DNA of 64,000 nucleotides from Dysgonomonas sp. 511 (GCF_010501105.1 NZ_QVMQ01000011.1:62001-126000); one strand, 5' to 3'; shown: positions 1 through 8,282, counted from the stretch's first letter. Made by a program: numbers and translations. The notes: a model not told the origin generated them from the sequence alone.

Positions 1-180
1 GCCCAACATATTGAGGAGAGTGGACTTACCCGAACCGCTCGTGCCCATGATGGTGACAAACTCGCCTTCGTATATCGTAAAGCTCACCCCACGCAAGGCA
101 TGGACTACTTCTTCGCCAACGATATAGTCGCGCTTGATATTTTCGACCCTAATTATCTCTTTCTTTTGCATTGTATTCAT
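1..180 (-). CDS. MacB-like ABC transporter ATP-binding protein (N-terminal part, cut by window edge)
   Basis: Only the first 60 residues are in the window; the gene continues beyond base 1. They show the start of an ABC ATPase domain: a beta strand region with an aromatic/tyrosine residue ahead of the P loop, and a complete Walker A motif GTSGSGKST at residues 46-54 followed by LLNMLG, which is typical of the MacB/LolD/FtsE group. The start at 180 lies 16 bases after the stop of the adaptor gene; a second Met three codons later (171) is an alternative. Position after a TolC-like and a MacA-like gene argues that this is the energy-coupling subunit of a tripartite efflux pump. Whether it is fused to its permease domain (MacB) or separate cannot be seen. 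Confidence 0.85.
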   Translation of the reverse strand, partial: MNTMQKKEIIRVENIKRDYIVGEEVVHALRGVSFTIYEGEFVTIMGTSGSGKSTLLNMLG

Positions 181-196
181 CTCCGATGCCTTTCCA

Positions 197-1390
197 TCAC
201 TTTTTCTGACCCGGGCGTTTGGGCATAAACGGACTCGATTCTCCACCTGCTCCGTTCTCTGGCATTGCAGGAGTATGCTGCGATACTCCGGTAACGACTT
301 CGGCGCCTTCTTCCAGCCCATCCAATATCTGGATATTGATGCCATCGCTCGTCCCTATACTTATATTGCGCTGGTTTATAGTATTACCTGCCTTCACCCA
401 TACCGATTTTTTAGCAGGTGATAAGGACTCGTTTTGCTCTACTGTAATATCGCCCAACTGCTTCATAACCTCAGGATCGGGGCTAAACATCATTGCCTTT
501 GCCGGCATAATCAACACGTCGTTTTCCTCGAGGGTATATATATTGACATTGGCCGTCAAACCGGGCTTCAGCTTCAAATCGGGATTGGGGGCGTCTATTA
601 CTACTTCGTATGTCACCACGTTCGATGTGGTAGTAGCTTCGAGCCTTACCTGCACCACCTTTCCCTGAAATTCATCGTTGGGATAAGCATCTACGGTAAA
701 CATCACCCGTTGCCCTTCTATTACCTGCCCTATATCGGCTTCGTCCACATTGGCTATAACGCGCATCTTGGTCAGGTCGTTGGCAATGGTGAACAATGTT
801 GGCGTACTGAACGATGCAGCCACCGTTTGCCCTTCTTCGACCGCCCGCGATACGACCACACCGTCTATCGTTGAATAAATGGTGGCATATCCCAAATTAG
901 TCTGTGCCTTGAATACTGCTGCCTGCGACGAAGTCACCGCCAGTTTAGCTGTTTCGTATGCTGTTTGCACATCTTCCCAGTCGGCTTTGCTTATAGCCTG
1001 TTTCTCCCACAATTCCTTATTGCGGTTATAGGTTCTTAGCTGCTGAGCGAGTTCGACCTTTCGCGATTGCAAAGTTGCCTGTGCTGTTTCTAGTTCAGAG
1101 GAAAGCATACGCTTGTCCAGTTCGGCAATTACCTGTCCGGCTTTCACCTCCGAATTGAAGTCTACATAAATCTTGGATATTACACCTGAGACTTGCGTAC
1201 CTATTTCAACCAGCGTGATAGGCTCTACCGTCCCGGTAGCTGTGACGCTAGTGGTCAGATTACCCTTCTTTACTTTTTCGGTTGTCAGCTTCAAAGGAGC
1301 CACCTGGTTCTTCGGCCAGAAGAAGAAGGCGAGTACGGCCAGAAGAAGTATTGCTCCGATTATCAGATATTTCTTTTTCGATGTGTTCAT
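197..1390 (-). CDS. Efflux pump periplasmic adaptor, MacA/HlyD family
   Basis: A 397-residue membrane fusion protein. It has one N-terminal membrane anchor (residues about 8-25, preceded by KKK), then a split biotinyl-lipoyl domain ([17 protein letters not shown] before, and [15 protein letters not shown] after), and between the halves a helical hairpin of about 70 residues (roughly 95-165) rich in Glu, Lys and Ala that would form the coiled coil contacting the outer-membrane channel. Beta-barrel and membrane-proximal domains follow, and the C-terminus is Pro/Gly/Lys rich. Length is usual for MacA. It lies 14 bases after the TolC-like gene and 16 bases before the MacB-like gene, so the three are one operon. 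The substrate (antibiotic, peptide or lipid) cannot be inferred from sequence. Confidence 0.93.
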   Translation of the reverse strand: MNTSKKKYLIIGAILLLAVLAFFFWPKNQVAPLKLTTEKVKKGNLTTSVTATGTVEPITLVEIGTQVSGVISKIYVDFNSEVKAGQVIAELDKRMLSSELETAQATLQSRKVELAQQLRTYNRNKELWEKQAISKADWEDVQTAYETAKLAVTSSQAAVFKAQTNLGYATIYSTIDGVVVSRAVEEGQTVAASFSTPTLFTIANDLTKMRVIANVDEADIGQVIEGQRVMFTVDAYPNDEFQGKVVQVRLEATTTSNVVTYEVVIDAPNPDLKLKPGLTANVNIYTLEENDVLIMPAKAMMFSPDPEVMKQLGDITVEQNESLSPAKKSVWVKAGNTINQRNISIGTSDGINIQILDGLEEGAEVVTGVSQHTPAMPENGAGGESSPFMPKRPGQKK

Positions 1391-1404
1391 TACCTATATG
1401 TACT

Positions 1405-2721
1405 TTATAATGTTATTTCTTTTCCCTGATAGAAACTTAATAGTTTCAGGCTTAGCAATGCAGTATATTTAGCCTGCAATAGCTCCTGCAATGCATTCGC
1501 ATAATTATTTTGCTCGGTTGTAAGCTCCACAGTGTTGCGCATGCCCAGTGCATATTGTTCCTTCACTAAGGTGTAACTCAACTCGGAAGACTTTAGCTTG
1601 TCTTTTGCCGCCTGGTATTTGCTTTGCCCCGAAATTGCATCCTGATAGAGATTCTCTATTGTTTTCGACAGGTCTTTCTGGGCTTGTATATAATCCAACT
1701 CGGCTGTTTGAATTTGCAGGTTGGCTTTCTGCACATTCGATTTATTCGTCCTATTGTCGAATATGGGCACGCTGACCGAAACCCCTATATATTGGTTGAA
1801 GTTCCTGTTCACCTGTGTGGAGAAAGCCGGAACATCGCCATTCCATATATTGCTAGTCCCCAAGCTTCCATTTATGGAAACGGTAGGCAAGTATCCTGCT
1901 TTTGCTGTCGATTTGCCCACTTGTGCGATATCAATACCCAGCTTATTTCCTCTTATTTCGGGCATGATAGACAACGCTGTCTGATAGACTTCATACTTGG
2001 AAGGGATAAACACTTTGATCTGTTCATCACCAATTTGAGGGAATACGACATCAAGTTCGTCTTCCATATCCATTTCAAGCAATTGTTTGAGCTGTAACAG
2101 ATAACTATCGTATGAGTTTTGTGCGAGAACAAGATTGTATTTATCGGAGCTATATTGCGCTTCTACCTGAGCATATTCTGCACGGGTAATACTTCCGGCA
2201 TCGAGGAAATCCTGCGTTTGTTTCAACTGGGCTTCGGAGGAGGCTACAATGTTCTCATTATTCTTTATCGACTCGCGGGCATATAACAGTTGCAGATAAG
2301 TCTGGGTAATGGATATTTCTATATCGTTTTGCTGCTGCTCCATAAACAGTTCGTCAGCCTCTTTCTGCAATCCTGCCTGCTTGATATTATTCAGGTTCTT
2401 CTTGCCGTCGTACACAGTCCAGCTTGCATTTATACCGTATTGCCCGTTGAAAATCCCTTTATACTTATAACCGTTGGCATCCTGACGAGAATGGTTATAT
2501 CCTTGAGAGACGCTTGCACTCAGGCTGGGAAACAATCCTGCTTTCGCCTTCTTCAAGTCAATATCTGCACTTTGTACTGATATCTGGGATTTCTTCACCT
2601 GAATATTCTCCTGACGGGCATAATCAATACAATCTCTCAACGTCCATTTTTTTTGAGCTGAGAGATTGCATGAGAAACCAATAATGATAACCAAAAGAAC
2701 CAATCTATACTTAACCTTCAT
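1405..2721 (-). CDS. TolC family outer membrane efflux channel
   Basis: A 438-residue outer membrane factor, first gene of the efflux operon. A signal peptide (about residues 1-22, ending in LSAQ) precedes two internally similar halves made of long amphipathic helices, for example around LQKEADELFMEQQQNDIEIS and the C-terminal YTLVKEQYALGMRNTVELTT. These are features of the OEP family, whose trimers form a trans-periplasmic tunnel. It is followed after 14 bases by the adaptor gene. Upstream, bases 2788-2821 hold a phased direct repeat that may be an operator for the operon. No pump-specific substrate can be assigned. Confidence 0.93.
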   Translation of the reverse strand: MKVKYRLVLLVIIIGFSCNLSAQKKWTLRDCIDYARQENIQVKKSQISVQSADIDLKKAKAGLFPSLSASVSQGYNHSRQDANGYKYKGIFNGQYGINASWTVYDGKKNLNNIKQAGLQKEADELFMEQQQNDIEISITQTYLQLLYARESIKNNENIVASSEAQLKQTQDFLDAGSITRAEYAQVEAQYSSDKYNLVLAQNSYDSYLLQLKQLLEMDMEDELDVVFPQIGDEQIKVFIPSKYEVYQTALSIMPEIRGNKLGIDIAQVGKSTAKAGYLPTVSINGSLGTSNIWNGDVPAFSTQVNRNFNQYIGVSVSVPIFDNRTNKSNVQKANLQIQTAELDYIQAQKDLSKTIENLYQDAISGQSKYQAAKDKLKSSELSYTLVKEQYALGMRNTVELTTEQNNYANALQELLQAKYTALLSLKLLSFYQGKEITL

Positions 2722-2787
2722 TTCCTTAATATCTATTATTCTTATTACTTCAAAATAAGCATTGGGTAATCATCCGACAAAGCACAT

Positions 2788-2821
2788 TCGACAGAATGCC
2801 TGTTTTTATCGACAGAATACC
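2788..2821. promoter_or_regulatory. Phased direct repeat upstream of the efflux operon (possible operator)
   Basis: The 13-base word TCGACAGAATRCC occurs at 2788-2800 and again at 2809-2821 with one difference. The copies start exactly 21 bases apart, that is two helical turns, as expected for a dimeric activator binding one DNA face. A weaker CGACA word lies at 2775. The site is 67-100 bases upstream of the TolC-like start codon (2721). The binding protein is unknown; no regulator gene lies next to the operon within the window. Confidence 0.4.
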
Positions 2822-2857
2822 CGATTATTAAGATTGTGAAGGGGTATAAATACTACA

Positions 2858-2897
2858 AAGAAGATGTCCTTAATTACCTTTGGGACACCTTCTTTGC
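2858..2897 (-). terminator. Hairpin downstream of the acetyltransferase gene
   Basis: An inverted repeat of about 14 bases (AAAGAAGATGTCC paired with GGGACACCTTCTTT, one mismatch) with a loop of about 12 bases lies just after the minus-strand stop at 2923. No clear U-run follows, so it may be a terminator or a relic of a repeat: its right arm resembles the right end of the 126-bp palindrome at 60704-60829. Confidence 0.4.
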
Positions 2898-2922
2898 CTG
2901 AGTTATATTATCAACGGGAATA

Positions 2923-3201
2923 TTATTTCTTTACGACATCAACGTATTCGGGATGCCGTTGTATATAAGCTTTTGTATAAGGACATACAGGGCGTACCCT
3001 ATAACCGTTTTCCCTTGCATAGTCGAGCAAGGTTTTTGTCAGTGCGGCAGCAATACCTTTACCTTCGAGTTCGCGGGGAACTCCGGTATGGGTTACGACC
3101 AGCACATCGTCTATTTTGCGATAATCGACAAGAGATATAAGTCCTTCTATTTTAGTTTCGAAGCGGCTCAGCTCCTCATTGTGTACTACATTGTATTCCA
3201 T
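2923..3201 (-). CDS. Small GNAT-like N-acetyltransferase (YjdJ type)
   Basis: A 92-residue protein of the short GNAT-like family. It has the acetyl-CoA binding loop ELEGKGIAAALT (about residues 44-55) after the strand DDVLVVTHTGV, and a conserved C-terminal CPYTKAYIQRHPEY segment that is diagnostic of this group. Length matches the family (about 90-100). It probably transfers an acetyl group from acetyl-CoA to an unknown small molecule or protein in the cytoplasm. It stands alone, 52 bases downstream of the lipoprotein gene at 3254-3838. Confidence 0.85.
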   Translation of the reverse strand: MEYNVVHNEELSRFETKIEGLISLVDYRKIDDVLVVTHTGVPRELEGKGIAAALTKTLLDYARENGYRVRPVCPYTKAYIQRHPEYVDVVKK

Positions 3202-3253
3202 AAGTTTGTTTTTTATTATCCACTACTCATGTAATAACAAGCTTGAGGCTCTT

Positions 3254-3838
3254 TTAGTTTCCTCCGAACGAAAAACTTACTGGAATATACATCGGCGAAG
3301 CCACAGTCTGCCCTGCAATAAGGAAAGATGGCTTGAGTTGCAAAGATACTGTTGATGCTTTGTTGCCCAACCCGAGGAAGTTTTTGGCGATATCTGTAAC
3401 TGCCTCCTTCGAGTTGTTCTTCATCAGTTCTGCCAAGTCGAGGCCAATAGTTAGCGGCAATGTCTGTGTTTCTCCGGCATTGATGTTAAGCGATTGGTTT
3501 ACAGAACCGGTAGTAAATTGTATATTGTCGATACTGATTATATATTGCAGCCCGTGCAGCATTGCTGCCGACTGGTTGGGGTTCTTCACATTGAGGTTGA
3601 GTGTAAAATCGAGGGGGATGGAAGAAGCCGTACCCGAAAAGATAGACGTGACTTTAGCTATGTTGGTTACCGACAATCCGTTCGATACATTGATGCCGGA
3701 TATGGTAAGTTTCGATATTGATTTATAGCTATACTCGCAATTTATTATATTGTAGGTACTTGTCAATCCTTGCTTTACAGAATCGCAACCTGTCAATGTT
3801 GCTACAAGAAGCAGCAAAACAATAATTCTCTTTGTCAT
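3254..3838 (-). CDS. LEA14-like (WHy-type) lipoprotein
   Basis: A 194-residue protein with a lipoprotein signal peptide: basic start, hydrophobic core, lipobox LTGC with Cys18. The mature part contains a single beta-sandwich of the LEA type 2 kind: FTLNLNVKNPNQSAAMLHGLQY near the middle is the typical strand plus N-P turn, followed by INAGETQTLPLTIGLDL. Such proteins are membrane-anchored in the periplasm or outer membrane and their role is unknown. The gene lies 30 bases after the Smr gene and may be co-transcribed with it. Confidence 0.7.
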   Translation of the reverse strand: MTKRIIVLLLLVATLTGCDSVKQGLTSTYNIINCEYSYKSISKLTISGINVSNGLSVTNIAKVTSIFSGTASSIPLDFTLNLNVKNPNQSAAMLHGLQYIISIDNIQFTTGSVNQSLNINAGETQTLPLTIGLDLAELMKNNSKEAVTDIAKNFLGLGNKASTVSLQLKPSFLIAGQTVASPMYIPVSFSFGGN

Positions 3839-3868
3839 GTCAAATAGTTTTTGTGTAGTTTATTTATA

Positions 3869-4927
3869 TTAATGTATTGTAATCATTGTAGCACCATAGC
3901 CGTATTCGCGGAATGAAGCATCCTGAAAATAGGCTGATTTATAGGTTGTCTTCAACTCTTTAAGTATTGCACTTTTAAGCACACCATTGCCTTTGCCATG
4001 AATGAAGACTATCTTTTGCCCTTTATTCCGCTTATTTTCGTCCATTACTTCCCTGAACTTTGTCAGCTGGTAGTCTAATATGTCGGCAGGAGACAATCCA
4101 TTCGTATTATCTATTAATTCATCTATATGGAGGTCTACTTCCAGGATGGCTCTTTTCTCTCTTTGGGGCAAAAACTGTATATGGCTTTGTGTTTTACTAT
4201 CGGAATGGCTTTTTTCGCGCATCGCACGCTCTATTTCTTCTCCCGATATGGTCATCTCTTTTTCCGAAAGGTCGCGGCGCACTACCGGATAGATAATAGC
4301 GTTATCTTCGAAATAATCATTCTCCCTGAAGCTATGCAGCTTGTAGAATTTCACGGCATCGAGTTTTATTTCCACCGAATAAGTATTCTTCAACGAAAAA
4401 GGCTTATCTGTTTTATAGGCTATAAATTGCAGGCATATACGCTCCAAGCCGTTCAAGTCGGTTTTATCAAACTCTTCGAGGAAAAGTTTTGTATTAGGCT
4501 CTATTACCCCTACATTGCGGCTTACCCATCCCTGCCGGTTGCGGCTCATGTAATTGTACGACAGGTAATAGTTGCTGTCGTTTACCAGATAGCATTCGTA
4601 GCCGGAAGAACTCAGGTTTTTTATATCGAGCGGCAAATAACCGAGAAAAACAGACAATTGCTCGCCTTCCTTCGTTTCCTCAGGATGATAATCTTCCTGC
4701 GGCTTTTCCTGTTTTGCGGCAGAAACCGGGGCGGGCGGGGTCACAGGTTTCGCCGACTGGCGCACTTGCATATCGTTGGCAGGCTCGATAAGCACTACTT
4801 CGCGGATAAGGACAGGTACGTCGAAGCCGTCTTCATCTTCTACGAGTACTATATCTTTGCCTTGAAAACCTTTTACGATTCCTCCCCCCGTTGTATTCAA
4901 AAAACGGACTTTATCTCCTATTTTCAT
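3869..4927 (-). CDS. DUF2027 domain protein with C-terminal Smr domain
   Basis: A 352-residue protein. Residues 1-50 form a small SH3/KOW-like domain (KIGDKVRFLNTTGGGIV) found at the start of DUF2027 proteins; the middle is a beta-rich DUF2027 region; the last 80 or so residues are a Smr domain with VDLHIDEL and the signature FIHGKGNGVLKSAILKEL. Smr domains bind branched or nicked nucleic acids and some cleave RNA or DNA. The protein is cytoplasmic and common in Bacteroidales. Before the 5-kb element inserted, the DUF2795 gene (now 10134-10355) lay about 200 bases upstream on the same strand, with a terminator between them. Confidence 0.88.
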   Translation of the reverse strand: MKIGDKVRFLNTTGGGIVKGFQGKDIVLVEDEDGFDVPVLIREVVLIEPANDMQVRQSAKPVTPPAPVSAAKQEKPQEDYHPEETKEGEQLSVFLGYLPLDIKNLSSSGYECYLVNDSNYYLSYNYMSRNRQGWVSRNVGVIEPNTKLFLEEFDKTDLNGLERICLQFIAYKTDKPFSLKNTYSVEIKLDAVKFYKLHSFRENDYFEDNAIIYPVVRRDLSEKEMTISGEEIERAMREKSHSDSKTQSHIQFLPQREKRAILEVDLHIDELIDNTNGLSPADILDYQLTKFREVMDENKRNKGQKIVFIHGKGNGVLKSAILKELKTTYKSAYFQDASFREYGYGATMITIH

Positions 4928-5045
4928 TCTTTTTGTATTTCCTGTTTATGTATAAGATCTCTTATTAGTGAAAAAGACTCTTGATTTATTTAACGAATAA
5001 TCGCCGGATTAAGTATATTCTTTACGGCAATGAAACAAATAGAGC

Positions 5046-5087
5046 GCAAAAAAGGACTAACGAAAAACTCGTCTTCGTCAATCCTTT
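5046..5087 (-). terminator. Intrinsic terminator, originally that of the DUF2795 gene
   Basis: Bases 5051-5064 and 5074-5087 form a 14-bp stem (two G-U pairs when read on the minus strand) with a 9-base loop, followed on the minus strand by a run of U (plus-strand A at 5046-5053). It lies 35 bases beyond the left copy of the 31-bp repeat, which contains the old stop codon of the DUF2795 gene. It therefore looks like that gene's own terminator, now 5 kb away from it. Confidence 0.7.
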
Positions 5088-5121
5088 CAGTTTATTCCCT
5101 CGAAACTCTGGATAATCCCCG

Positions 5122-5152
5122 GTCAATACTCGTCTTCGTTAAAGAAGAAATC
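5122..5152 (-). repeat. attL-like copy of the 31-bp direct repeat
   Basis: This copy is identical over 31 bases to 10133-10163; the next bases differ on both sides. It contains the former last codons and TGA stop of the DUF2795 gene, read on the minus strand, but no longer has the rest of the gene attached. Confidence 0.85.
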
Positions 5153-5528
5153 ACATCATATATGTATTTCATTATCAATTAATTAAAATTATCAGTGAAT
5201 ACAGAGTGAAATCTATTAAACTCTAAAAATCCACGAAAAGAGATAAATCGCTATTTATCAATAAAATAAATATTTTTAACTTTTCTGATCCAAAGATATA
5301 GTATTATCAAATATATAACTTATAATAATTAGTTAAAATAACCATTTATAATTTACGTATTTTATCAACTGTCTGGACTAAAGGCATTTATGTATAATTT
5401 GGATTGAAAATAATTTGTGAGATTAAGATATTTTGTTAATCTTTGTAGTATAATTCAATCATATATCAAAGTGTTGGTTTGATTGAAGGATTTATTGAAA
5501 AAACGAAAGCGTTTAATATTACCTGCAC
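5153..5528. other. AT-rich noncoding segment at the left end of the element
   Basis: About 375 bases with very high A+T and no credible reading frame. Possible Bacteroidetes promoter words occur near its right end (TTTG at 5414-5417 and TAATCTTTG at 5437-5445), which would drive the leader and barrel gene downstream. I see no copies of the AGGGTAAC word that clusters at the other end of the element. Confidence 0.4.
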
Positions 5529-5642
5529 TCGAAACTTGGTAACTTTCATGCAACAGGGTAATAAGTCAATCGCTCCATGTCTTTATATCGTATAGGCGTG
5601 GGGCTGTTGCTTATTCTGTTGCAGGGTATACCAAGACCTCGA
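5529..5642 (+). promoter_or_regulatory. Large palindromic leader upstream of the element's barrel gene
   Basis: Nested complementary arms span 114 bases: TTGGTA (5536-5541) with TACCAA (5629-5634), GCAACAG (5550-5556) with CTGTTGC (5616-5622), and AATAAG (5560-5565) with CTTATT (5610-5615). A second CTGTTGC lies at 5604-5610, so GCAACAG has two possible partners and the RNA could switch between two folds. The structure ends 86 bases before the ATG at 5729. It could be a cis-acting RNA, an attenuator or a binding site for a recombination protein; the family was not recognised. Confidence 0.5.
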
Positions 5643-5728
5643 GGCAAGTAAGTTAACAGTCTTCACGCTTTCTTTATTTTACAAAACTGCGCATTTGGAG
5701 CTGATGGGCAAATTGAACGTATTTCGTT

Positions 5729-6193
5729 ATGAAAAAACTTTTTATGCCACTGTTAATGGTATTTGTATGCGTGAGCATTTATGGGCAAGACACCAGAAAT
5801 TCATGGCAAGCCAATGTCTTGTATGGCTCGAAAATTAAAACAGCAGGATTTGGGTTAACCTTTAATCTTACAGGAAAAAAGCATGAGTTCTCCCCTTCTA
5901 TCAATCTTTACCTTAAAAAGGATGGAGTAAATCTTAAGGAAATCAATTTCGATTACCATAGATTGTATGGAATTGGGAGTAAAGTCAAAGTATTTCCTAT
6001 TATTGGTTTTGGTCTTAACTCTTGGGAAGGCAGTGGCCAGGAAAACGAAACAAAGTATGGTTTAAATCTAGGGCTTGGTGGTCGTTATGACATCAATAGT
6101 CGATTTCATGCAGGTTTCCAATACAAATACAGTGCAATGAGTGAATCAGGCTCACAAACTGTCCCTATGCTTACAATAGGCTATAAACTTTAA
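5729..6193 (+). CDS. Small outer membrane beta-barrel protein (element cargo)
   Basis: A 154-residue protein with a signal peptide ending in SIYGQ (about residue 20). The mature part is a series of alternating beta strands with Gly/aromatic pattern (VLYGSKIKTAGFGLTFNLTG, FGLNSWEGSG, GLGGRYDINSRFHAGFQYKY) and ends in a strand closing with Tyr-Lys-Leu, as in eight-stranded OmpW/OmpX-like barrels. It sits behind the palindromic leader and 27 bases before the lipoprotein gene, so the two are probably co-transcribed surface proteins carried by the element. No specific function can be given. Confidence 0.65.
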   Translation: MKKLFMPLLMVFVCVSIYGQDTRNSWQANVLYGSKIKTAGFGLTFNLTGKKHEFSPSINLYLKKDGVNLKEINFDYHRLYGIGSKVKVFPIIGFGLNSWEGSGQENETKYGLNLGLGGRYDINSRFHAGFQYKYSAMSESGSQTVPMLTIGYKL

Positions 6194-6220
6194 TCACAAA
6201 CTGAATTTATATATAAAATT

Positions 6221-6796
6221 ATGAAAAAGAATTTACTGTTTATATTATCAATATTTGTTTTTAGTATCTCATTTGTGGCTTGTAGTGACGATGATGATGA
6301 TGTTTTTGAAAATGGCTCCACATCAACAAGTTTAAACATTGATGGTATTTCTGTTTCCACAAGTTCTTTCTTGAGCAATATTTCTTATTCTACTCCTAAT
6401 TTAACAGGATCAGCAAGTTTAAATATTTCTATATGGTTAGGCGATGATAATGGTAACAATGAAGATGTTGAATATGGTATATTTACTATAAGTATTTTAA
6501 AAATATCTTTGGAAGATATACAAGTAGGAGATAATTTAGCGAATAATAAGAACTACGATGTTAAATTACTTTATCAAAAGGAAAATTATTGGCTTAATAA
6601 TTTATTTGTTCCTAACGAAGAGAAATATGACAAATATAAAGGACAAGCTATTGTGACTGAATTTGATAAGTCTTCTCAAATAATGAAAGTGGAATTCAAG
6701 AATATTATTTTGCCTTTAAATAGGAATTGGTATCCTGATTATAATTATTTGATGAAAGTAAATGGTCATATAAAATGTAAAATTGAAATGGATTAA
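6221..6796 (+). CDS. Surface lipoprotein of unknown function (element cargo)
   Basis: A 191-residue protein with a lipoprotein signal peptide (lipobox FVAC, Cys21). Cys is followed directly by Ser and five Asp; in Bacteroidetes an acidic stretch right after the lipidated Cys is the export signal that sends lipoproteins to the outer face of the outer membrane. The remainder is beta-rich with no recognised domain. It follows the barrel gene by 27 bases and is followed by a terminator hairpin at 6835-6884. Codon use is AT-rich like the rest of the element. Confidence 0.7.
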   Translation: MKKNLLFILSIFVFSISFVACSDDDDDVFENGSTSTSLNIDGISVSTSSFLSNISYSTPNLTGSASLNISIWLGDDNGNNEDVEYGIFTISILKISLEDIQVGDNLANNKNYDVKLLYQKENYWLNNLFVPNEEKYDKYKGQAIVTEFDKSSQIMKVEFKNIILPLNRNWYPDYNYLMKVNGHIKCKIEMD

Positions 6797-6834
6797 ATCA
6801 GTTTAATCTTTTAGGTTAAGTTCACACAAATAAG

Positions 6835-6884
6835 AATGTATCAATAAGTCTATTTATAGATTATATTGATACATTTTTATTTTC
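6835..6884 (+). terminator. Intrinsic terminator after the element's lipoprotein gene
   Basis: Perfect 11-bp arms AATGTATCAAT (6835-6845) and ATTGATACATT (6865-6875) enclose a 19-base loop that can itself pair (TCTA/TAGA). The right arm runs into TTTATTTT, giving a U-run on the plus strand. It lies 38 bases after the stop at 6796. Confidence 0.75.
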
Positions 6885-7023
6885 ACACAAAATTATCACA
6901 AATATATGATAATCATCTTTTGATGATCATTTTTGTCGTATGGAATAAACAGGATAATCTTCACGCCTGATTTTCCATGTAAATAGACGATTTTACGAAA
7001 ATTACGAGTAACGCAGGTGTCAA

Positions 7024-7179
7024 TCACTCCAATACGGACCAATATTTTAGAAGGCTTTTACTGATCTTTTGGCGATGGGTAGACGAAAGAGCTTTTCCAA
7101 AATTAGGATTTTTATCGCCCTTTAATGCCTCGCTTATCTTTTGCTTATGTTCTTCTGACAGCTTTCTATTTGTTCTCAT
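7024..7179 (-). CDS. NUMOD3-motif mini-protein coupled to the Rep-like gene
   Basis: A 51-residue protein. Its ATG (7177-7179) overlaps the TGA stop of the upstream Rep-like gene in an ATGA arrangement, so it is probably translated by coupling. It contains two copies of the NUMOD3 DNA-binding motif: SEEHKQKISEALKG (residues 8-21) with a following NPNFGK, and STHRQKISKSLLKYW. NUMOD3 repeats normally sit in the DNA-binding part of GIY-YIG and HNH homing endonucleases; here no nuclease domain is present, so the protein may only bind DNA. Stand-alone NUMOD3 peptides are known near genes of Bacteroidetes mobile elements. The ending at 7024 is supported by a clear TGA. Confidence 0.75.
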   Translation of the reverse strand: MRTNRKLSEEHKQKISEALKGDKNPNFGKALSSTHRQKISKSLLKYWSVLE

Positions 7180-8282
7180 GGATTATTGTAGTTTAAATAC
7201 TTATTGATATTGTTATTTATCTTATTTATAAATATTTCATGTTTATATTTTACCTCTTTATATTGATTAATAATACTGTTTTTTATATTATCAAAATTTT
7301 TAATATTATTGGTTTCATTTTCTGAATGTTGAGGTAGTAATATTGTATCTGGGAGGGTAGGTTGTAATATACCCTCTGAGGGTACAATATCAATAGTTGG
7401 AATAAGAGAAACTTTATCTCTTTTCCTCTTATTTGTTCCATTTTTATAAATGACAATAATCCTATCCAAATACTCAGAGAACATTTCATGTAAGAACTGA
7501 GCATTCATAATATCATCAAATGAGATAGGTTTCTTATGCTTCTTTATATAGCGATGTATTTCATCATACGTTAATCTTACTTCAATACGAAACAGCTTAC
7601 TAAATTTAGAGTTTTGCTCTTTATGATAATCATTGATATACTCTTTTTTCGATTGTTTGATTTCTTCAGTCTTATTATAACATGACAATTCAAAAGTTCC
7701 TTTTTTATTCTTAATAAGGATAGACCTTATTAAGTAAGGGTTATTTCGAGAGCCATGATTATAATAGGTTATTTCTCTAATAACTTTGTCACGATCCTTT
7801 ATCATTTGACCAAATAATTTGACCGTATTATCTTTTGCTCGTATATTTTTCCTTAGTACATGCTCAATATCATAATTATAACAATCTATTGAAACATCAA
7901 TCTTGTTGAAGTTATTAATCTCTAAATTTAGGTCTTTTAAAGCCACTGGCACACATTTCAATGTATTGTTATAGAATACCTCATTTAACACAGTAAATCG
8001 AATAAGATTATCGAATAATGCTCCATACATATTAAAATCAATACTTCCTATCTGCTTATCTTTATATAGGACTTTGAAAGAGTGCTTAAATCTCTTAGCT
8101 GGGTCTTGAAAGCGTATTAGCTTTGTTTGGTTAAATTGAAATTCAGGTTCAAAATAGTAATTTGGATTGCATTCTACTGCGTAATTGAAATTGTCTTCTA
8201 CTGTTGATTTGCAGCAAAATACTAACTTATCTAATTGGATTGTTGCTTTTGGGTACTGTTTTCTTTTCTTCTCATTTGTCAT
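7176..8282 (-). CDS. Rep-like protein, possibly Rep_trans-type replication initiator
   Basis: A 368-residue basic protein of the mobile element. The middle has a strand KIDVSIDCYNYDI, resembling the Asp-containing motif of Rep_trans (rolling-circle) initiators, and a later strand FRIEVRLTYDEI resembling their Arg-x-Glu motif; a Tyr-rich region (EITYYNHGSRNNPYL) lies between. The C-terminal 100 residues are low complexity, rich in Asn, Lys and Ile. If correct, it would nick an origin and allow circular copies of the element to replicate. The assignment rests on motif resemblance only. It is divergent from the HTH gene at 8711 and overlaps the NUMOD3 gene by 4 bases. Confidence 0.5.
   Translation of the reverse strand: MTNEKKRKQYPKATIQLDKLVFCCKSTVEDNFNYAVECNPNYYFEPEFQFNQTKLIRFQDPAKRFKHSFKVLYKDKQIGSIDFNMYGALFDNLIRFTVLNEVFYNNTLKCVPVALKDLNLEINNFNKIDVSIDCYNYDIEHVLRKNIRAKDNTVKLFGQMIKDRDKVIREITYYNHGSRNNPYLIRSILIKNKKGTFELSCYNKTEEIKQSKKEYINDYHKEQNSKFSKLFRIEVRLTYDEIHRYIKKHKKPISFDDIMNAQFLHEMFSEYLDRIIVIYKNGTNKRKRDKVSLIPTIDIVPSEGILQPTLPDTILLPQHSENETNNIKNFDNIKNSIINQYKEVKYKHEIFINKINNNINKYLNYNNP

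Noticed and set aside
5066..5078. A third partial copy of the 31-bp att repeat (ACTCGTCTTCGT)
   Set aside because: The 12-base match lies inside the loop and arm of the terminator at 5046-5087 and can be explained by that hairpin; it does not extend to the repeat ends.
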